Origin: Zonotrichia leucophrys gambelii
Taxonomy: Eukaryota; Chordata; Aves; Passeriformes; Passerellidae
Length of the DNA: 64,000 nt
Reading direction: 5' to 3'
Assembly (NCBI RefSeq): GCF_028769735.1
Contig: NC_088178.1
Location: 6,700,001 to 6,764,000, forward strand
Shown one piece after another: positions 60,601 through 63,647 of this stretch. The position numbers and the translations under genes were made by a program. How positions within the stretch are numbered: position 1 is the stretch's first letter; each line of letters begins with the position of its first letter. The notes under the pieces are model-generated. The model made no database searches, was not told the origin of the DNA, and was given only the letters and a program-made list of their open reading frames with translations.

Positions 60601-63336
60601 ATGTCTATACAGTCCAATGGGACACATCAGTATTTCCAAATTCTTTCAGCAGAAGACTCTTCCACACAAAGCTTTAATTTGTGGGCAAAGTCAAAATAAT
60701 AGCTAATTTATGCCGACATCTTCTTGGAACAGGAAAATTTCTATCCCACTTCAAGTCTACTTGATTATCATCTCATAATATTCTGTATGGCAGCATCTGT
60801 TTTCTACATAGAACACCAAAAGTACAACTGAGCTAAATGGCTGTTCTGAGAACAAGCATGGACTTTTTTATTCCTATAATGTAGAATAATACTGTTAAAA
60901 GTCAGCTGGTAAAGCAACAAAACATCATCATCATCATAGAATGGTTTGGATTGGAAGGACCTTAAAGCCCATCCAGGGTCACCCCTGCCATCAGCAGGGA
61001 CACCTCCCACTATCCCAACTTGTTCCACGCCCCCTGGCTTGGGACACTGCCAGGGATCCAGGGGCAGCCACAGTTTCCCTGAGCACCCTGTGCCAGGGCC
61101 TTCCCCCCTGCACAGGCAGAATTACTTCCTAACATTTAACATTAGTATTATCTTTACTTAAATTTTAAAAAGTAGAAAAAATTCCATTCAGTACATTCAG
61201 TATTTCCTGCCTTTCTCTCCAAATTGAAATTAAATACAACTACCTCATGAAACTTTCTGGAAAAGCTGAGGTGAGTGAAGCTCAGGAAGCTTTATTTTCC
61301 CTTCAGTTTGAACAGGCCCACAGAAATACACAAAAAATCTCCTTAACCAAAACAAAAAAAAAAAAAAAGAAAAAAAAGAAAAAAAGCAAACTAAAAAACC
61401 CCAAAACATCAAAAAATCAAAAACAACACTAACACTAAGGAGTCATAGCTGCCCAAGTCCATGTTCTTATCACACTGTCTGTAAGAATGATTCAAAGATA
61501 ATTACAGATGAAATACAGATGATACCTCCTAAGCTGATCCTGTATCCATGGCACATGTCTTTTATCACACTGAATGTAAAAGGAACAGGGCCCAGTTTCT
61601 GCAGTGAAATGCACACAGCCCAATTTTTACCTGATGTCAAATGTCCGCCAAAAGACCCTCCAACTATTCTGTGACAGATGAATGGAAAACAAGAGCTGGG
61701 GTTACCCTGATGTTCAGGGAGGACAAGTTGAGCATATTTTGATATAATATGTTTTATACACAAGATGCCTTGAAATATTTATCTTCAATTTAATTTTAGC
61801 TTTGTTCACTAATGAGAATGTTTGATCCATGCCCTTTCTCAAAATGAACCCAGCTTGAAATTTCCTCTACCTCCACAATACTCACTCTTGCATCTTTTAT
61901 CAGTTGTTTTGGAAAAGCACTGGTAACAAACCTGTAGAAAATGTTTGTTTTCTCTACTGCAGTATGACCTATCAGTCCTGTTCTAATATTTTTTTTATTT
62001 CTGTTTTGGCCCTTCACCACTACAGTGGATGAATACAAGTCAGTGAGAGCCTTCATACAGCAGAATGCGCATATCTTGAAAGTAATTATGAAATATGTGA
62101 TCAACCAGCATTAAAGAATGAAATTTTAAATTAAGTAGACAGAAACTTTTAAACAATTTGATTAGAAATTAAGAGTTTGAAATTCCCCAAAGCTTTACCT
62201 AATACATCCACCTTTTAGAAACAGCTGCAATTACTGTCCAGTACAACTACTGGACAGGAAACAAAACATGACAACTGGGTGGAGTTTTAAACCTTACATT
62301 TCCCCATGAAGGAGAAAACTGCAATAGCTATTGTTTTCTCTGGATTTCAAACCTCCTGCCAACTTTTAAAGTAACCTTCAAGCAATCTGCTCTTACAGGG
62401 ATTATATCATGTGCCAGTTTCTGAGGGAGAGCCTGTCTGGCACTACTGACTCCAGCAAGGTTCACCACAGGTCAGAAGCATTTTCCTTGGTTAAAGACAG
62501 GACAATAGGAGCATATGTTCTGTCAGTAAGGATAACTCCACTCCAGTACTTCCTCCTTTTTTTCTATCAGCTGAAGGAACAGCTGGAGCAGTGGAAGGGA
62601 AGAGTCAGGTTGGATCTCAGGAAAAGGCTCCTCCCCCAAAGAGTGGTGGGCACTGCCCAGGCTCCTCAGGGAATGGGCACGGCCCTGAGGCTGCCAGAGC
62701 TCCAGGAGCATCTGGGCAACACTCTCAGAGATGTACAGGGTGGGATTGTTGGGGTATCTGGGCAGGAACAGGGGTTGGTCCTGTGAGTCCCTTCCCACTC
62801 AGGATATTCTGTGATTCTCAGAAGCCTTTGAATCATTAAGGGACAAGTAATGCACAGCAGGGAAGACAGCACCTATGGAAAACCTGATGGGTCTGACAGT
62901 CCTCTTGCTTGAATGGTGTTCATGGAATGTAGTATCCATAATACAGTAGAAGCAAATAATCCATAAATGTCTCTGTGGACAAGTGGCAGGCCTAATGGAA
63001 ATGCCAACTAAATGTTAGCATTATCTAACTATTCCTTCTTGTGTTATTGAACCAAGTCTCCACACAATGATGTAAACTAAGACAAAGGAATGAATCATAA
63101 CCCGAAATTAGGATGAGCAGGACGCTGACAGTTTGTGCAGGCAAAATGACAGAGAAAAGTGATCTACATCTTCATGAATTCCTGCAGCAGGAATAACAGC
63201 ACAAGAGGAAAGATGGCATGAGGAAACAGTCTTTGCTAGAGCCACATAGGAAACAAGTTACTCACCTGAACATAAAGTTCCCTAAGTTCAAATTGAAATT
63301 TCTTGGGATCTGTGGTTATTGTCACTGGACCAATTT
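470..63336 (-). CDS. HMCN1: Hemicentin-1 (fibulin-6) gene, internal part, 38 coding exons
   Basis: Very large secreted extracellular-matrix protein of the hemicentin/fibulin family. Family knowledge: hemicentins act at basement membranes and tissue linkages and help stabilise cleavage furrows. Seen here: 38 exons on the minus strand (listed separately), all bordered by AG/GT, phases joining without exception, 5897 coding bases and no stop. Order is rest of VWA, linker, Ig 1-17, half of Ig 18. Diagnostic matches to HMCN1 include '[20 protein letters not shown]', '[19 protein letters not shown]' and '[20 protein letters not shown]'. The close residue-by-residue fit to human HMCN1, as I remember it, is why I prefer it to the paralogue HMCN2. 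The gene is open at both window ends: start codon, signal peptide and VWA start lie to the right; later Ig, TSP1, G2F and EGF domains lie to the left. Confidence 0.97.
1441..1602 (+). repeat. CR1 LINE, 5'-truncated 3' end
   Basis: Carries the CR1 3' region: 'ctggaagtgtccaaggcc', 'gcttggagcaatgtggga', 'ggtgtccctgcccatggc', then 'ttccaacccaaac' and the terminal 'gattctgtgattct' repeat. Antisense to HMCN1. Confidence 0.9.
3036..3317 (+). repeat. CR1 LINE, 5'-truncated 3' end
   Basis: Extends from the 'acaaggaggaatgacttcc' block through 'gggttagattagatattggg', 'cagagaagctgtggctgcc' and 'aaggtcccttccaacc' to a diverged tail. Lies about 350 bp downstream of the Ig 17 exon donor. Confidence 0.9.
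3671..3823 (-). CDS. HMCN1: HMCN1 exon: Ig domain 17, remainder
   Basis: 153 bases. [20 protein letters not shown], then [20 protein letters not shown] and [11 protein letters not shown], leaving phase 1. Trp in 'VSWSKDG', second Cys in '[10 protein letters not shown]'. Between the Trp strand and 'RGQ' it is about 8 residues shorter than human HMCN1 as I recall it. Extremely G+C- and CpG-rich. Acceptor ccgcag, donor gtgagt. Confidence 0.94.
4161..4240 (+). repeat. CR1 fragment
   Basis: Short 3' piece: 'aggtgtccctgcccatggca', then 'tttccaacccaaatcatcc'. Diverged. Confidence 0.75.
5645..5746 (-). CDS. HMCN1: HMCN1 exon: Ig domain 17, first strands
   Basis: 102 bases. [20 protein letters not shown], then [14 protein letters not shown], leaving one base. 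First Cys in 'LECRATG'; one NET glycosylation motif. Base composition is ordinary, in contrast with the partner exon at 3671. Acceptor tcccag, donor gtatcc. Confidence 0.95.
7051..7174 (-). CDS. HMCN1: HMCN1 exon: Ig domain 16, second half
   Basis: 124 bases. [20 protein letters not shown], then [21 protein letters not shown], leaving phase 1. Second Cys in '[10 protein letters not shown]'. G+C-rich with G/C-ending codons, unlike its partner exon at 7897, which is A+T-richer. Acceptor gaacag, donor gtaacg. Confidence 0.95.
7897..8051 (-). CDS. HMCN1: HMCN1 exon: Ig domain 16, first half
   Basis: 155 bases. [20 protein letters not shown], then [20 protein letters not shown] and [12 protein letters not shown], ending in phase 0. 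Cys in 'LQCIASG', Trp in 'ITWLKDG'. Acceptor ttgcag, donor gtaagc. Confidence 0.97.
8163..8220 (+). repeat. CR1 fragment
   Basis: Very short 3' end with an internal deletion: 'gtggaaggtgtccctgcc' joins 'ccaactcaaaccattctat' with the middle missing. Confidence 0.7.
8352..8521 (-). CDS. HMCN1: HMCN1 exon: Ig domain 15, remainder
   Basis: 170 bases. Completes Thr, then [40 protein letters not shown] and [16 protein letters not shown]. Core Trp is the first full codon; second Cys in '[10 protein letters not shown]'. The Thr-Trp pair in place of Met-Trp differs from human. Acceptor ggtag, donor gtaggt. Confidence 0.96.
9084..9192 (-). CDS. HMCN1: HMCN1 exon: Ig domain 15, first strands
   Basis: 109 bases. 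[20 protein letters not shown], then [16 protein letters not shown], leaving two bases of a Thr codon. First Cys in 'LDCSARG'. The intron falls immediately before the core Trp. Acceptor ttacag, donor gtaagg. Confidence 0.94.
10104..10385 (-). CDS. HMCN1: HMCN1 exon: Ig domain 14 (single exon)
   Basis: 282 bases, phase 1 in and out. [60 protein letters not shown], and AADQ-like region ending [20 protein letters not shown]. Both cysteines and the core Trp are present. Acceptor ctgcag, donor gtgtgt. Confidence 0.97.
10768..11010 (+). repeat. CR1 LINE, 5'-truncated 3' end
   Basis: 'gcagggttagatgggatatt', 'cagagaagctgtggctgtgc', 'cccatggcaggggtgggac' and the 'ttatgattccatg' tail are present. Confidence 0.9.
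11185..11463 (-). CDS. HMCN1: HMCN1 exon: Ig domain 13 (single exon)
   Basis: 279 bases, phase 1 in and out. [40 protein letters not shown], then [20 protein letters not shown] and [20 protein letters not shown]. Both cysteines, the core Trp and one NIT motif are present. The acceptor side reads through seven C, which fixes the Val-Pro-Pro start. Acceptor attag, donor gtgagg. Confidence 0.97.
13403..13557 (-). CDS. HMCN1: HMCN1 exon: Ig domain 12, second half
   Basis: 155 bases. [20 protein letters not shown], then [20 protein letters not shown] and [12 protein letters not shown], leaving phase 1. Second Cys in '[10 protein letters not shown]'. '[13 protein letters not shown]' is identical to human as remembered. 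Acceptor tttcag, donor gtaagt. Confidence 0.97.
14560..14686 (-). CDS. HMCN1: HMCN1 exon: Ig domain 12, first half
   Basis: 127 bases. [20 protein letters not shown], then [20 protein letters not shown] and DG, with two bases of a Lys codon. Cys in 'LECRAKG', Trp in 'IHWFKDG'. Acceptor aaag, preceded by a rather poor pyrimidine run, donor gtgagt. Confidence 0.95.
15144..15291 (-). CDS. HMCN1: HMCN1 exon: Ig domain 11, second half
   Basis: 148 bases. [20 protein letters not shown], then [20 protein letters not shown] and EKLFNLHIL, leaving phase 1. Second Cys in '[10 protein letters not shown]'. Acceptor ctaag, donor gttagt: a GT donor with a weaker consensus than its neighbours. Confidence 0.95.
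15913..16043 (-). CDS. HMCN1: HMCN1 exon: Ig domain 11, first half
   Basis: 131 bases. [20 protein letters not shown], then [20 protein letters not shown] and DDIQ, ending in phase 0. Cys in 'LFCEVTG', Trp in 'ISWYKD', one NTS glycosylation motif. Acceptor ttgcag, donor gtatgt. Confidence 0.96.
17036..17230 (-). CDS. HMCN1: HMCN1 exon: Ig domain 10, remainder
   Basis: 195 bases. [20 protein letters not shown], then [19 protein letters not shown] and [20 protein letters not shown]. Core Trp in 'IKWLRNG', second Cys in '[10 protein letters not shown]'. G+C-rich. Acceptor ttgcag, donor gtaaat. Confidence 0.96.
17600..17695 (-). CDS. HMCN1: HMCN1 exon: Ig domain 10, first strands
   Basis: 96 bases. 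[20 protein letters not shown], then [12 protein letters not shown], leaving one base of a Gly codon. First Cys in 'FPCPAKG'. The intron falls before the core Trp, unlike the other split domains except 15 and 17. Acceptor tttcag, donor gtgagt. Confidence 0.95.
18559..18831 (-). CDS. HMCN1: HMCN1 exon: Ig domain 9 (single exon)
   Basis: 273 bases, phase 1 in and out. [39 protein letters not shown], then [20 protein letters not shown] and [20 protein letters not shown]. Both cysteines and the core Trp are present. More diverged from human in the middle than the neighbouring domains. Acceptor ccccag, donor gtactc. Confidence 0.96.
18892..19293 (+). repeat. CR1 LINE, longer 3' end
   Basis: Starts at the 'tgttcagccaggtgaagaga' block, so it covers about 400 bp of the CR1 3' end. 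Internal region near 19050-19110 is diverged. It ends in 'ttatgatcctatg'. Confidence 0.9.
20132..20259 (-). CDS. HMCN1: HMCN1 exon: Ig domain 8, second half
   Basis: 128 bases. Completes Arg, then [20 protein letters not shown] and [22 protein letters not shown], leaving phase 1. Second Cys in '[10 protein letters not shown]'; one NVT motif. Acceptor ttccag, donor gtgagt. Confidence 0.97.
20260..22470. other. HMCN1: HMCN1 intron inside Ig 8
   Basis: 2.2 kb. Contains the LTR-like candidate at 21420-21880 (separate entry). The remainder shows no recognised element. Confidence 0.6.
21420..21880 (-). mobile_element. LTR-like element, candidate
   Basis: On the minus strand there is a TATA-like 'gtctataaaac' (plus-strand 21745-21756), about 280 bp before an AATAAA (21466-21471), followed by the T/G-rich 'cttacttgtccttgtttt'. 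That arrangement is typical of an LTR. I do not recognise the family and no TG...CA ends or target duplication are clear. It could also be ordinary intron. Sense to HMCN1. Confidence 0.35.
22471..22645 (-). CDS. HMCN1: HMCN1 exon: Ig domain 8, first half
   Basis: 175 bases. [20 protein letters not shown], then [20 protein letters not shown] and [18 protein letters not shown] plus two bases of an Arg codon. Cys in 'LPCEVRS', Trp in 'ITWAKE'. Acceptor ttgtag, donor gtaaca. Confidence 0.96.
23399..23558 (-). CDS. HMCN1: HMCN1 exon: Ig domain 7, second half
   Basis: 160 bases. [20 protein letters not shown], then [20 protein letters not shown] and [13 protein letters not shown], leaving one base of a Val codon. 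'[16 protein letters not shown]' is identical to human as remembered. Acceptor ccacag, donor gtgggt. Confidence 0.97.
24743..24855 (-). CDS. HMCN1: HMCN1 exon: Ig domain 7, first half
   Basis: 113 bases. [20 protein letters not shown], then [18 protein letters not shown], ending in phase 0. Cys in 'LPCKASG', Trp in 'IVWSK'. Acceptor ttttag, donor gtaact. Confidence 0.96.
26097..26241 (-). CDS. HMCN1: HMCN1 exon: Ig domain 6, second half
   Basis: 145 bases. [20 protein letters not shown], then [20 protein letters not shown] and STTTVHVF, leaving one base of a Val codon. Second Cys in '[10 protein letters not shown]'; an NST glycosylation motif follows. Third codon positions are mostly G or C and CpG is frequent, in contrast to the introns. 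Acceptor tggcag, donor gtgagc. Confidence 0.96.
27282..27336 (-). repeat. Possible CR1 remnant, minus strand
   Basis: 'gagtgatttgggtgggaagg' followed by 'attaaaaagatcacctagct' resembles the reverse of a diverged CR1 end. Weak. Confidence 0.45.
27877..28004 (-). CDS. HMCN1: HMCN1 exon: Ig domain 6, first half
   Basis: 128 bases. [20 protein letters not shown], then [20 protein letters not shown] and NVV, ending in phase 0. Cys in 'LPCVLLAG', Trp in 'RRWIKN'. Acceptor ttcaag, donor gtaaga. Confidence 0.96.
28699..28938 (+). repeat. CR1 LINE, 5'-truncated 3' end
   Basis: Well-preserved copy: 'gggttagatgggatattggg', 'ccctgtgagggtgggcagg', 'ctggatgggctttaaggtcc', ending 'gggattctgtgg'. Confidence 0.92.
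29402..29500 (-). CDS. HMCN1: HMCN1 exon: Ig domain 5, last strands
   Basis: 99 bases. [20 protein letters not shown], then [13 protein letters not shown], leaving one base of a Val codon. Second Cys in '[10 protein letters not shown]'. A short exon carrying only the F and G strands. Acceptor ctgtag, donor gtaaga. Confidence 0.95.
29818..29895. repeat. A-rich low-complexity run
   Basis: Repeated 'aaaaaaaa', 'ccacaacac' and 'ccaaaacaaaac' words in the intron before the last Ig 5 exon. Confidence 0.65.
30182..30376 (-). CDS. HMCN1: HMCN1 exon: Ig domain 5, first part
   Basis: 195 bases. [19 protein letters not shown], then [20 protein letters not shown] and more, to LRTGALAIQ plus one base of an Asn codon. 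The donor is gtaggt, chosen over the overlapping gtagac four bases on, because only this choice keeps the frame into '[11 protein letters not shown]'. Cys in 'LPCYVQG', Trp in 'VSWRRL', one NVT glycosylation motif. Confidence 0.95.
30805..30860 (+). repeat. CR1 fragment (last about 55 bp)
   Basis: 'gatgggttttaaggtccctt', 'ccaacccaaac' and 'aatgattcc' are the extreme CR1 3' end. Confidence 0.75.
31029..31187 (-). CDS. HMCN1: HMCN1 exon: Ig domain 4, second half
   Basis: 159 bases. [20 protein letters not shown], then [20 protein letters not shown] and [13 protein letters not shown], leaving one base of a Ser codon. Second Cys in '[11 protein letters not shown]'. The Ser codon is completed by the next exon, so the Cys suggested by reading into the intron is not real. 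Acceptor cttag, donor gtaagt. Confidence 0.96.
31838..31951 (-). CDS. HMCN1: HMCN1 exon: Ig domain 4, first half
   Basis: 114 bases. [19 protein letters not shown], then [19 protein letters not shown], leaving one base of a Gly codon. Cys in 'MECKTTG', Trp in 'VKWFKG'. The intron cuts just after the core Trp strand. Acceptor ttttag, donor gtgtgc. Confidence 0.95.
32366..32433. repeat. Tandem duplication, unit about 33 bp
   Basis: Two copies of 'ttttagggttttttt' + 'acctaaaaagttttctttt', differing slightly in the length of the T run. Lies in the intron before the second Ig 3 exon. Confidence 0.8.
32656..32783 (-). CDS. HMCN1: HMCN1 exon: Ig domain 3, second half
   Basis: 128 bases. Completes Arg and encodes [20 protein letters not shown], then [22 protein letters not shown]. 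The second Ig Cys is in '[10 protein letters not shown]'. Leaves in phase 1. Acceptor tcccag, donor gtaagt. Confidence 0.96.
33178..33319 (-). CDS. HMCN1: HMCN1 exon: Ig domain 3, first half
   Basis: 142 bases. [20 protein letters not shown], then [19 protein letters not shown] and DMFIIGSS, leaving two bases of an Arg codon. First Cys in 'IRCSATG', core Trp in 'VVWTLND', one NQT glycosylation motif. Acceptor ggtaga with AG at the border, donor gtggga. Confidence 0.95.
33571..33655 (+). repeat. CR1 fragment
   Basis: 'ggtgtccctgcccacggcag', 'gagctttaaggtcccttcca' and a degraded 'ttctttgattttatg' tail. Confidence 0.8.
33881..34042 (+). repeat. CR1 LINE, 5'-truncated 3' end
   Basis: 'ccccacccctggaagtgtcc', 'gggcttggagcaacctggaa', 'gggctttaaggtgtccccaa' and 'cattctgtgattccat'. 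Second CR1 within 230 bp of another in the same orientation. Confidence 0.88.
35116..35450 (+). repeat. CR1 LINE segment lacking its 3' end
   Basis: Runs from 'ctgcctccagctctgggcc' through 'gctccagaggaggcc', 'cagcctgagagaactggggg', 'gagaccttgag' and 'gaattgttccctgtgagggt', then stops abruptly at 'ggggaggcccat'. The terminal about 200 bp normally kept in CR1 copies is absent. Confidence 0.85.
35616..35743 (+). repeat. Left arm of 128-bp inverted repeat
   Basis: Begins 'ttgggaaaacgtaatctact' and ends 'aaaattatttccatca'. The reverse complement of 36638-36765 matches over 128 bp with 7 mismatches and no gaps (about 94.5%). Similarity stops sharply at both ends. Confidence 0.92.
36638..36765 (-). 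repeat. Right arm of 128-bp inverted repeat
   Basis: Reverse-complement partner of 35616-35743, separated by 894 bp. Both arms lie in the same HMCN1 intron, so they would be present in one pre-mRNA. Confidence 0.92.
37972..38142 (-). repeat. CR1 LINE 3' end, minus strand
   Basis: Reverse-oriented: 'tggttttggttggaaggga', 'cattccaccccctgccac', then 'cggccttggacacttgcagg'. It ends about 42 bp past the donor of the Ig 2 exon (38185). Sense to HMCN1. Confidence 0.85.
38185..38460 (-). CDS. HMCN1: HMCN1 exon: Ig domain 2 (single exon)
   Basis: 276 bases, phase 1 in and out, a whole Ig domain in one exon. Starts [19 protein letters not shown]; Cys in 'VLSCLVLS', Trp in '[10 protein letters not shown]', second Cys in '[14 protein letters not shown]'. 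Candidate N-glycosylation sites are NVT, NLT and NLS. I count about 31 CpG dinucleotides, so it looks like a small CpG island in an AT-rich gene. A CR1 ends about 42 bp past the donor and an LTR begins about 55 bp before the acceptor. Acceptor ctgcag, donor gtaagg. Confidence 0.97.
38515..38915 (+). mobile_element. Solo LTR of an endogenous retrovirus, passerine type
   Basis: I recognise this as an LTR that is abundant in songbird genomes: 'cccaggatttttctcctggg', 'aattcttatctcatttgctg', 'attggccaattacagccaag' (CCAAT-like), 'ttcattattatctttttagc', a repetitive 'tttagtatagt/aatataatat' stretch, an AATAAA signal at about 38844, then 'ttcctgccttcgtcgcgg' at the end. No gag/pol/env is adjacent, so it is a solo LTR. 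The exact ends are uncertain by 10-20 bp. Antisense to HMCN1; its left end lies about 55 bp from the Ig 2 acceptor. Confidence 0.78.
40768..40962 (+). repeat. CR1 LINE 3' end, different subfamily
   Basis: 'gtgaaatctccacccttggg', 'acattcaaagattgattgga', 'ggactagatgacttctaaag' and 'tttgtgattctgtgattc'. This wording belongs to an older CR1 type than the 'ccctgcccatggcag' copies. Confidence 0.82.
41883..42004 (-). CDS. HMCN1: HMCN1 exon: Ig domain 1, second half
   Basis: 122 bases. Completes Lys, then [19 protein letters not shown] and [21 protein letters not shown]. The second cysteine lies in the D-E-G-F-Y-E-C motif. The exon has many CpG dinucleotides compared with its intron surroundings. 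Acceptor ctgcag, donor gtgcgt. It leaves in phase 1, as at all Ig boundaries here. Confidence 0.96.
42005..45565. other. HMCN1: HMCN1 intron inside Ig 1
   Basis: 3.6 kb with no CR1 or LTR recognised. Open frames here (for example 43815-44210 on the plus strand) look like chance. An AT-rich 'atatatag' run sits near 45360-45410. Confidence 0.55.
45566..45710 (-). CDS. HMCN1: HMCN1 exon: Ig domain 1, first half
   Basis: 145 bases. Encodes [20 protein letters not shown], then [19 protein letters not shown] and VKLGVDQFF, ending two bases into a Lys codon. The first Ig cysteine is in 'VPCHVD'. There is no Trp where the Ig core Trp is expected ('RFTKNG'); the human domain, as I recall, also lacks it. 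Acceptor cttcag, donor gtaagt. Confidence 0.94.
45968..46231 (-). CDS. HMCN1: HMCN1 exon: linker region, long exon before Ig 1
   Basis: 264 bases, phase 1 in and phase 1 out. Begins [20 protein letters not shown] and includes '[20 protein letters not shown]' and '[20 protein letters not shown]'. Two candidate N-glycosylation sites, NTT and NIS, are visible. The last base starts the Asp codon opening Ig 1. Acceptor ttctag, donor gtaagt. Confidence 0.97.
46713..46833 (-). CDS. HMCN1: HMCN1 exon: linker region, [10 protein letters not shown] block
   Basis: 121 bases. Encodes [19 protein letters not shown], then [21 protein letters not shown], leaving one base of a Gly codon. Nearly identical to human by memory. 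The exon is visibly richer in G+C than its introns. Acceptor ttgcag, donor gtttgt: a weak-looking donor beyond the GT. Confidence 0.96.
46834..49355. other. HMCN1: HMCN1 intron in the linker region
   Basis: 2.5 kb. Contains one long minus-strand CR1 (48553-48863). Bases 47380-48300 are A+T-rich with nothing recognised. Confidence 0.6.
48553..48863 (-). repeat. CR1 LINE 3' end, minus strand, about 310 bp
   Basis: Reverse-oriented: 'ccaccctcacagggagcaat', 'ttgtcccatatatctgccca' and 'aaaaagtccctgtccc'. Sense to HMCN1. Antisense frames in it account for the long plus-strand open frame near 48320-48829. Confidence 0.9.
49356..49462 (-). CDS. HMCN1: HMCN1 exon: linker region
   Basis: 107 bases. 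Completes the Gly codon, then encodes [20 protein letters not shown] and [15 protein letters not shown], ending in phase 0. The segment '[19 protein letters not shown]' matches the hemicentin linker closely; the first ten residues are less conserved than the rest. Acceptor tttcag, donor gtaaag. Confidence 0.94.
50602..50773 (-). CDS. HMCN1: HMCN1 exon: end of VWA and start of linker
   Basis: 172 bases, enters in phase 0 and leaves one base into a Gly codon. Starts [20 protein letters not shown] and ends [13 protein letters not shown]. This conserved stretch joins the VWA domain to the linker region unique to hemicentins. The entry codon GTG is an internal Val, not a start. Donor gtgaag. Confidence 0.97.
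51280..51652 (+). mobile_element. Avian ERVL-type LTR remnant
   Basis: Blocks that match a common bird LTR from memory: 'agagcccacagtgaaggaaa', 'gtgtgaagaggcag', 'actgaccacaaccccattcc', 'tgatggcactgggggaggg', a decayed 'attggcaacaaattaatttt' (AATAAA position), 'ccttatctcaagcttcc', ending 'gggaacccaccaca'. Diverged and antisense to HMCN1. The left border could lie further left (to about 51170). Confidence 0.55.
54922..55183 (+). repeat. CR1 LINE, subfamily ending 'ctcaggatattctgtgattc'
   Basis: Starts 'gaacagctggggctgtgcc', contains 'ctggatatcaggaaaggttc', 'cccagggaatgggcacagcc' and ends 'agctcaggatattctgtgat'. A small internal tandem ('gcagggatccttgcaaggat') is visible. Same subfamily as 62570-62819. 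Confidence 0.8.
55342..55483 (-). repeat. CR1 LINE 3' end, minus strand
   Basis: Reverse-oriented: 'ctatgatcctataatggttt', 'ccccctgccataggcaggga' and 'gggccttgaacactcccagg'. Confidence 0.82.
56565..56770 (+). repeat. CR1 LINE, 5'-truncated 3' end
   Basis: 'ggtgggaaggccctggcata', 'agagaagctgtggctgtccc', 'atggggcttggagcaacctg', ending in a diverged tail 'aattccatga'. Confidence 0.87.
57111..57160 (-). repeat. CR1 fragment, minus strand
   Basis: Only the extreme 3' end: 'cacagaattggttgggttgg' and 'aagggcccttaaag'. Confidence 0.65.
58227..58349 (-). CDS. HMCN1: HMCN1 exon: C-terminal part of VWA domain
   Basis: 123 bases, phase 0 at both ends. Encodes [20 protein letters not shown] followed by [21 protein letters not shown], the last strands and helix of the VWA domain. 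Acceptor atccag, donor gtaact. It is followed by the longest intron in the window (about 7.45 kb). Confidence 0.96.
58887..59045 (-). CDS. HMCN1: HMCN1 exon: VWA domain core
   Basis: 159 bases, phase 0 at both ends, 53 codons beginning [12 protein letters not shown] and ending [10 protein letters not shown]. It contains the core strand '[13 protein letters not shown]', the hydrophobic strand and following acidic loop typical of VWA folds. By memory it is essentially identical to human. Acceptor gaacag, donor gtactc. The candidate LTR-like block begins some 370 bp upstream in the preceding intron. Confidence 0.96.
59355..59470. repeat. Imperfect tandem repeat, unit about 55 bp
   Basis: Two units sharing 'aagagttctatt' and 'gttg(c/t)cat', at about 59359-59411 and 59412-59466. 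They are roughly three-quarters identical by eye, with small gaps. Confidence 0.6.
59411..59735 (-). mobile_element. LTR-like block, candidate
   Basis: On the minus strand: 'gccaataagaagagtgttat' with a following 'ataaaagagtggattgg' gives CCAAT- and TATA-like signals. The block ends '...ggcaaca', then two bases, then an 18-mer at 59391-59408 that resembles a tRNA-Trp-type primer-binding site with three C-to-T differences. Against this, the 18-mer lies inside an imperfect tandem repeat, so the match may be chance. The family is not recognised and no coding remnant is assigned. Confidence 0.35.
60930..61136 (-). repeat. CR1 LINE 3' end, minus strand
   Basis: Begins with a (cat)n-like tail at 60922, then 'agaatggtttggattggaag', 'cactatcccaacttgttcca' and 'gatccaggggcagccacagt'. 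Confidence 0.9.
61340..61390. repeat. A-rich low-complexity run
   Basis: A run of 16 A broken by single G/C bases, flanked by more A-rich sequence. No retrotransposed gene is recognised upstream of it. Confidence 0.7.
62570..62819 (+). repeat. CR1 LINE, subfamily ending 'ctcaggatattctgtgattc'
   Basis: 'gctgaaggaacagctggagc', 'ctcaggaaaaggctcctccc', 'gagctccaggagcatctggg' and terminal 'ggatattctgtgattctc'. Confidence 0.82.
63266..63336 (-). CDS. HMCN1: HMCN1 exon: middle of VWA domain
   Basis: First exon visible (71 bases). It enters with the last two bases of a Glu codon and encodes [23 protein letters not shown], ending in phase 0. This matches the human VWA segment at about residues 90-113 with one substitution (Y to F). 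The acceptor is ttctag and the donor gtgagt. The upstream exon with the metal-binding DxTxS motif is outside the window. Confidence 0.94.
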
Positions 63337-63647
63337 CTAGAATGAAATACAAAAAAAAAAAACAGAATTATCCAAAGACATAAGGTAGTACAAAAACTTG
63401 AAATTAAAAGCATTCAAAATAGTAGAGAATGATATCCCCAGTACTGAAACCTGTGATTTCAAATCTGGTAACTTCAATCTTCCAGTATCACCAACCTCTA
63501 TGTGCCTTAAACATTCACAGGCACATAAAGCCTTTCACCTTTGATTTTGATCAAACATTTAATTCTTCTTAGTAACAAAAAGGGAACAAAAATTCCCAGA
63601 ACAAATGTTGCTGGACCAAGAAATAATGTATTTTTCCAGAAACAGCC

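Larger units (their letters stand above)
59046..63265. other. HMCN1: HMCN1 intron within VWA
   Basis: 4.2 kb. Holds an LTR-like block (59411-59735) with adjacent tandem repeat, CR1 pieces at 60930 and 62570, and an A-rich run at about 61340-61390. Bases 59740-59960 are G+C-rich but match nothing I know. Remaining sequence is ordinary. Confidence 0.55.

Noticed and set aside
470..63336. Paralogue HMCN2 instead of HMCN1
   Set aside because: Linker and Ig residues match HMCN1 closely throughout as remembered, including several identical stretches of 12 or more residues.
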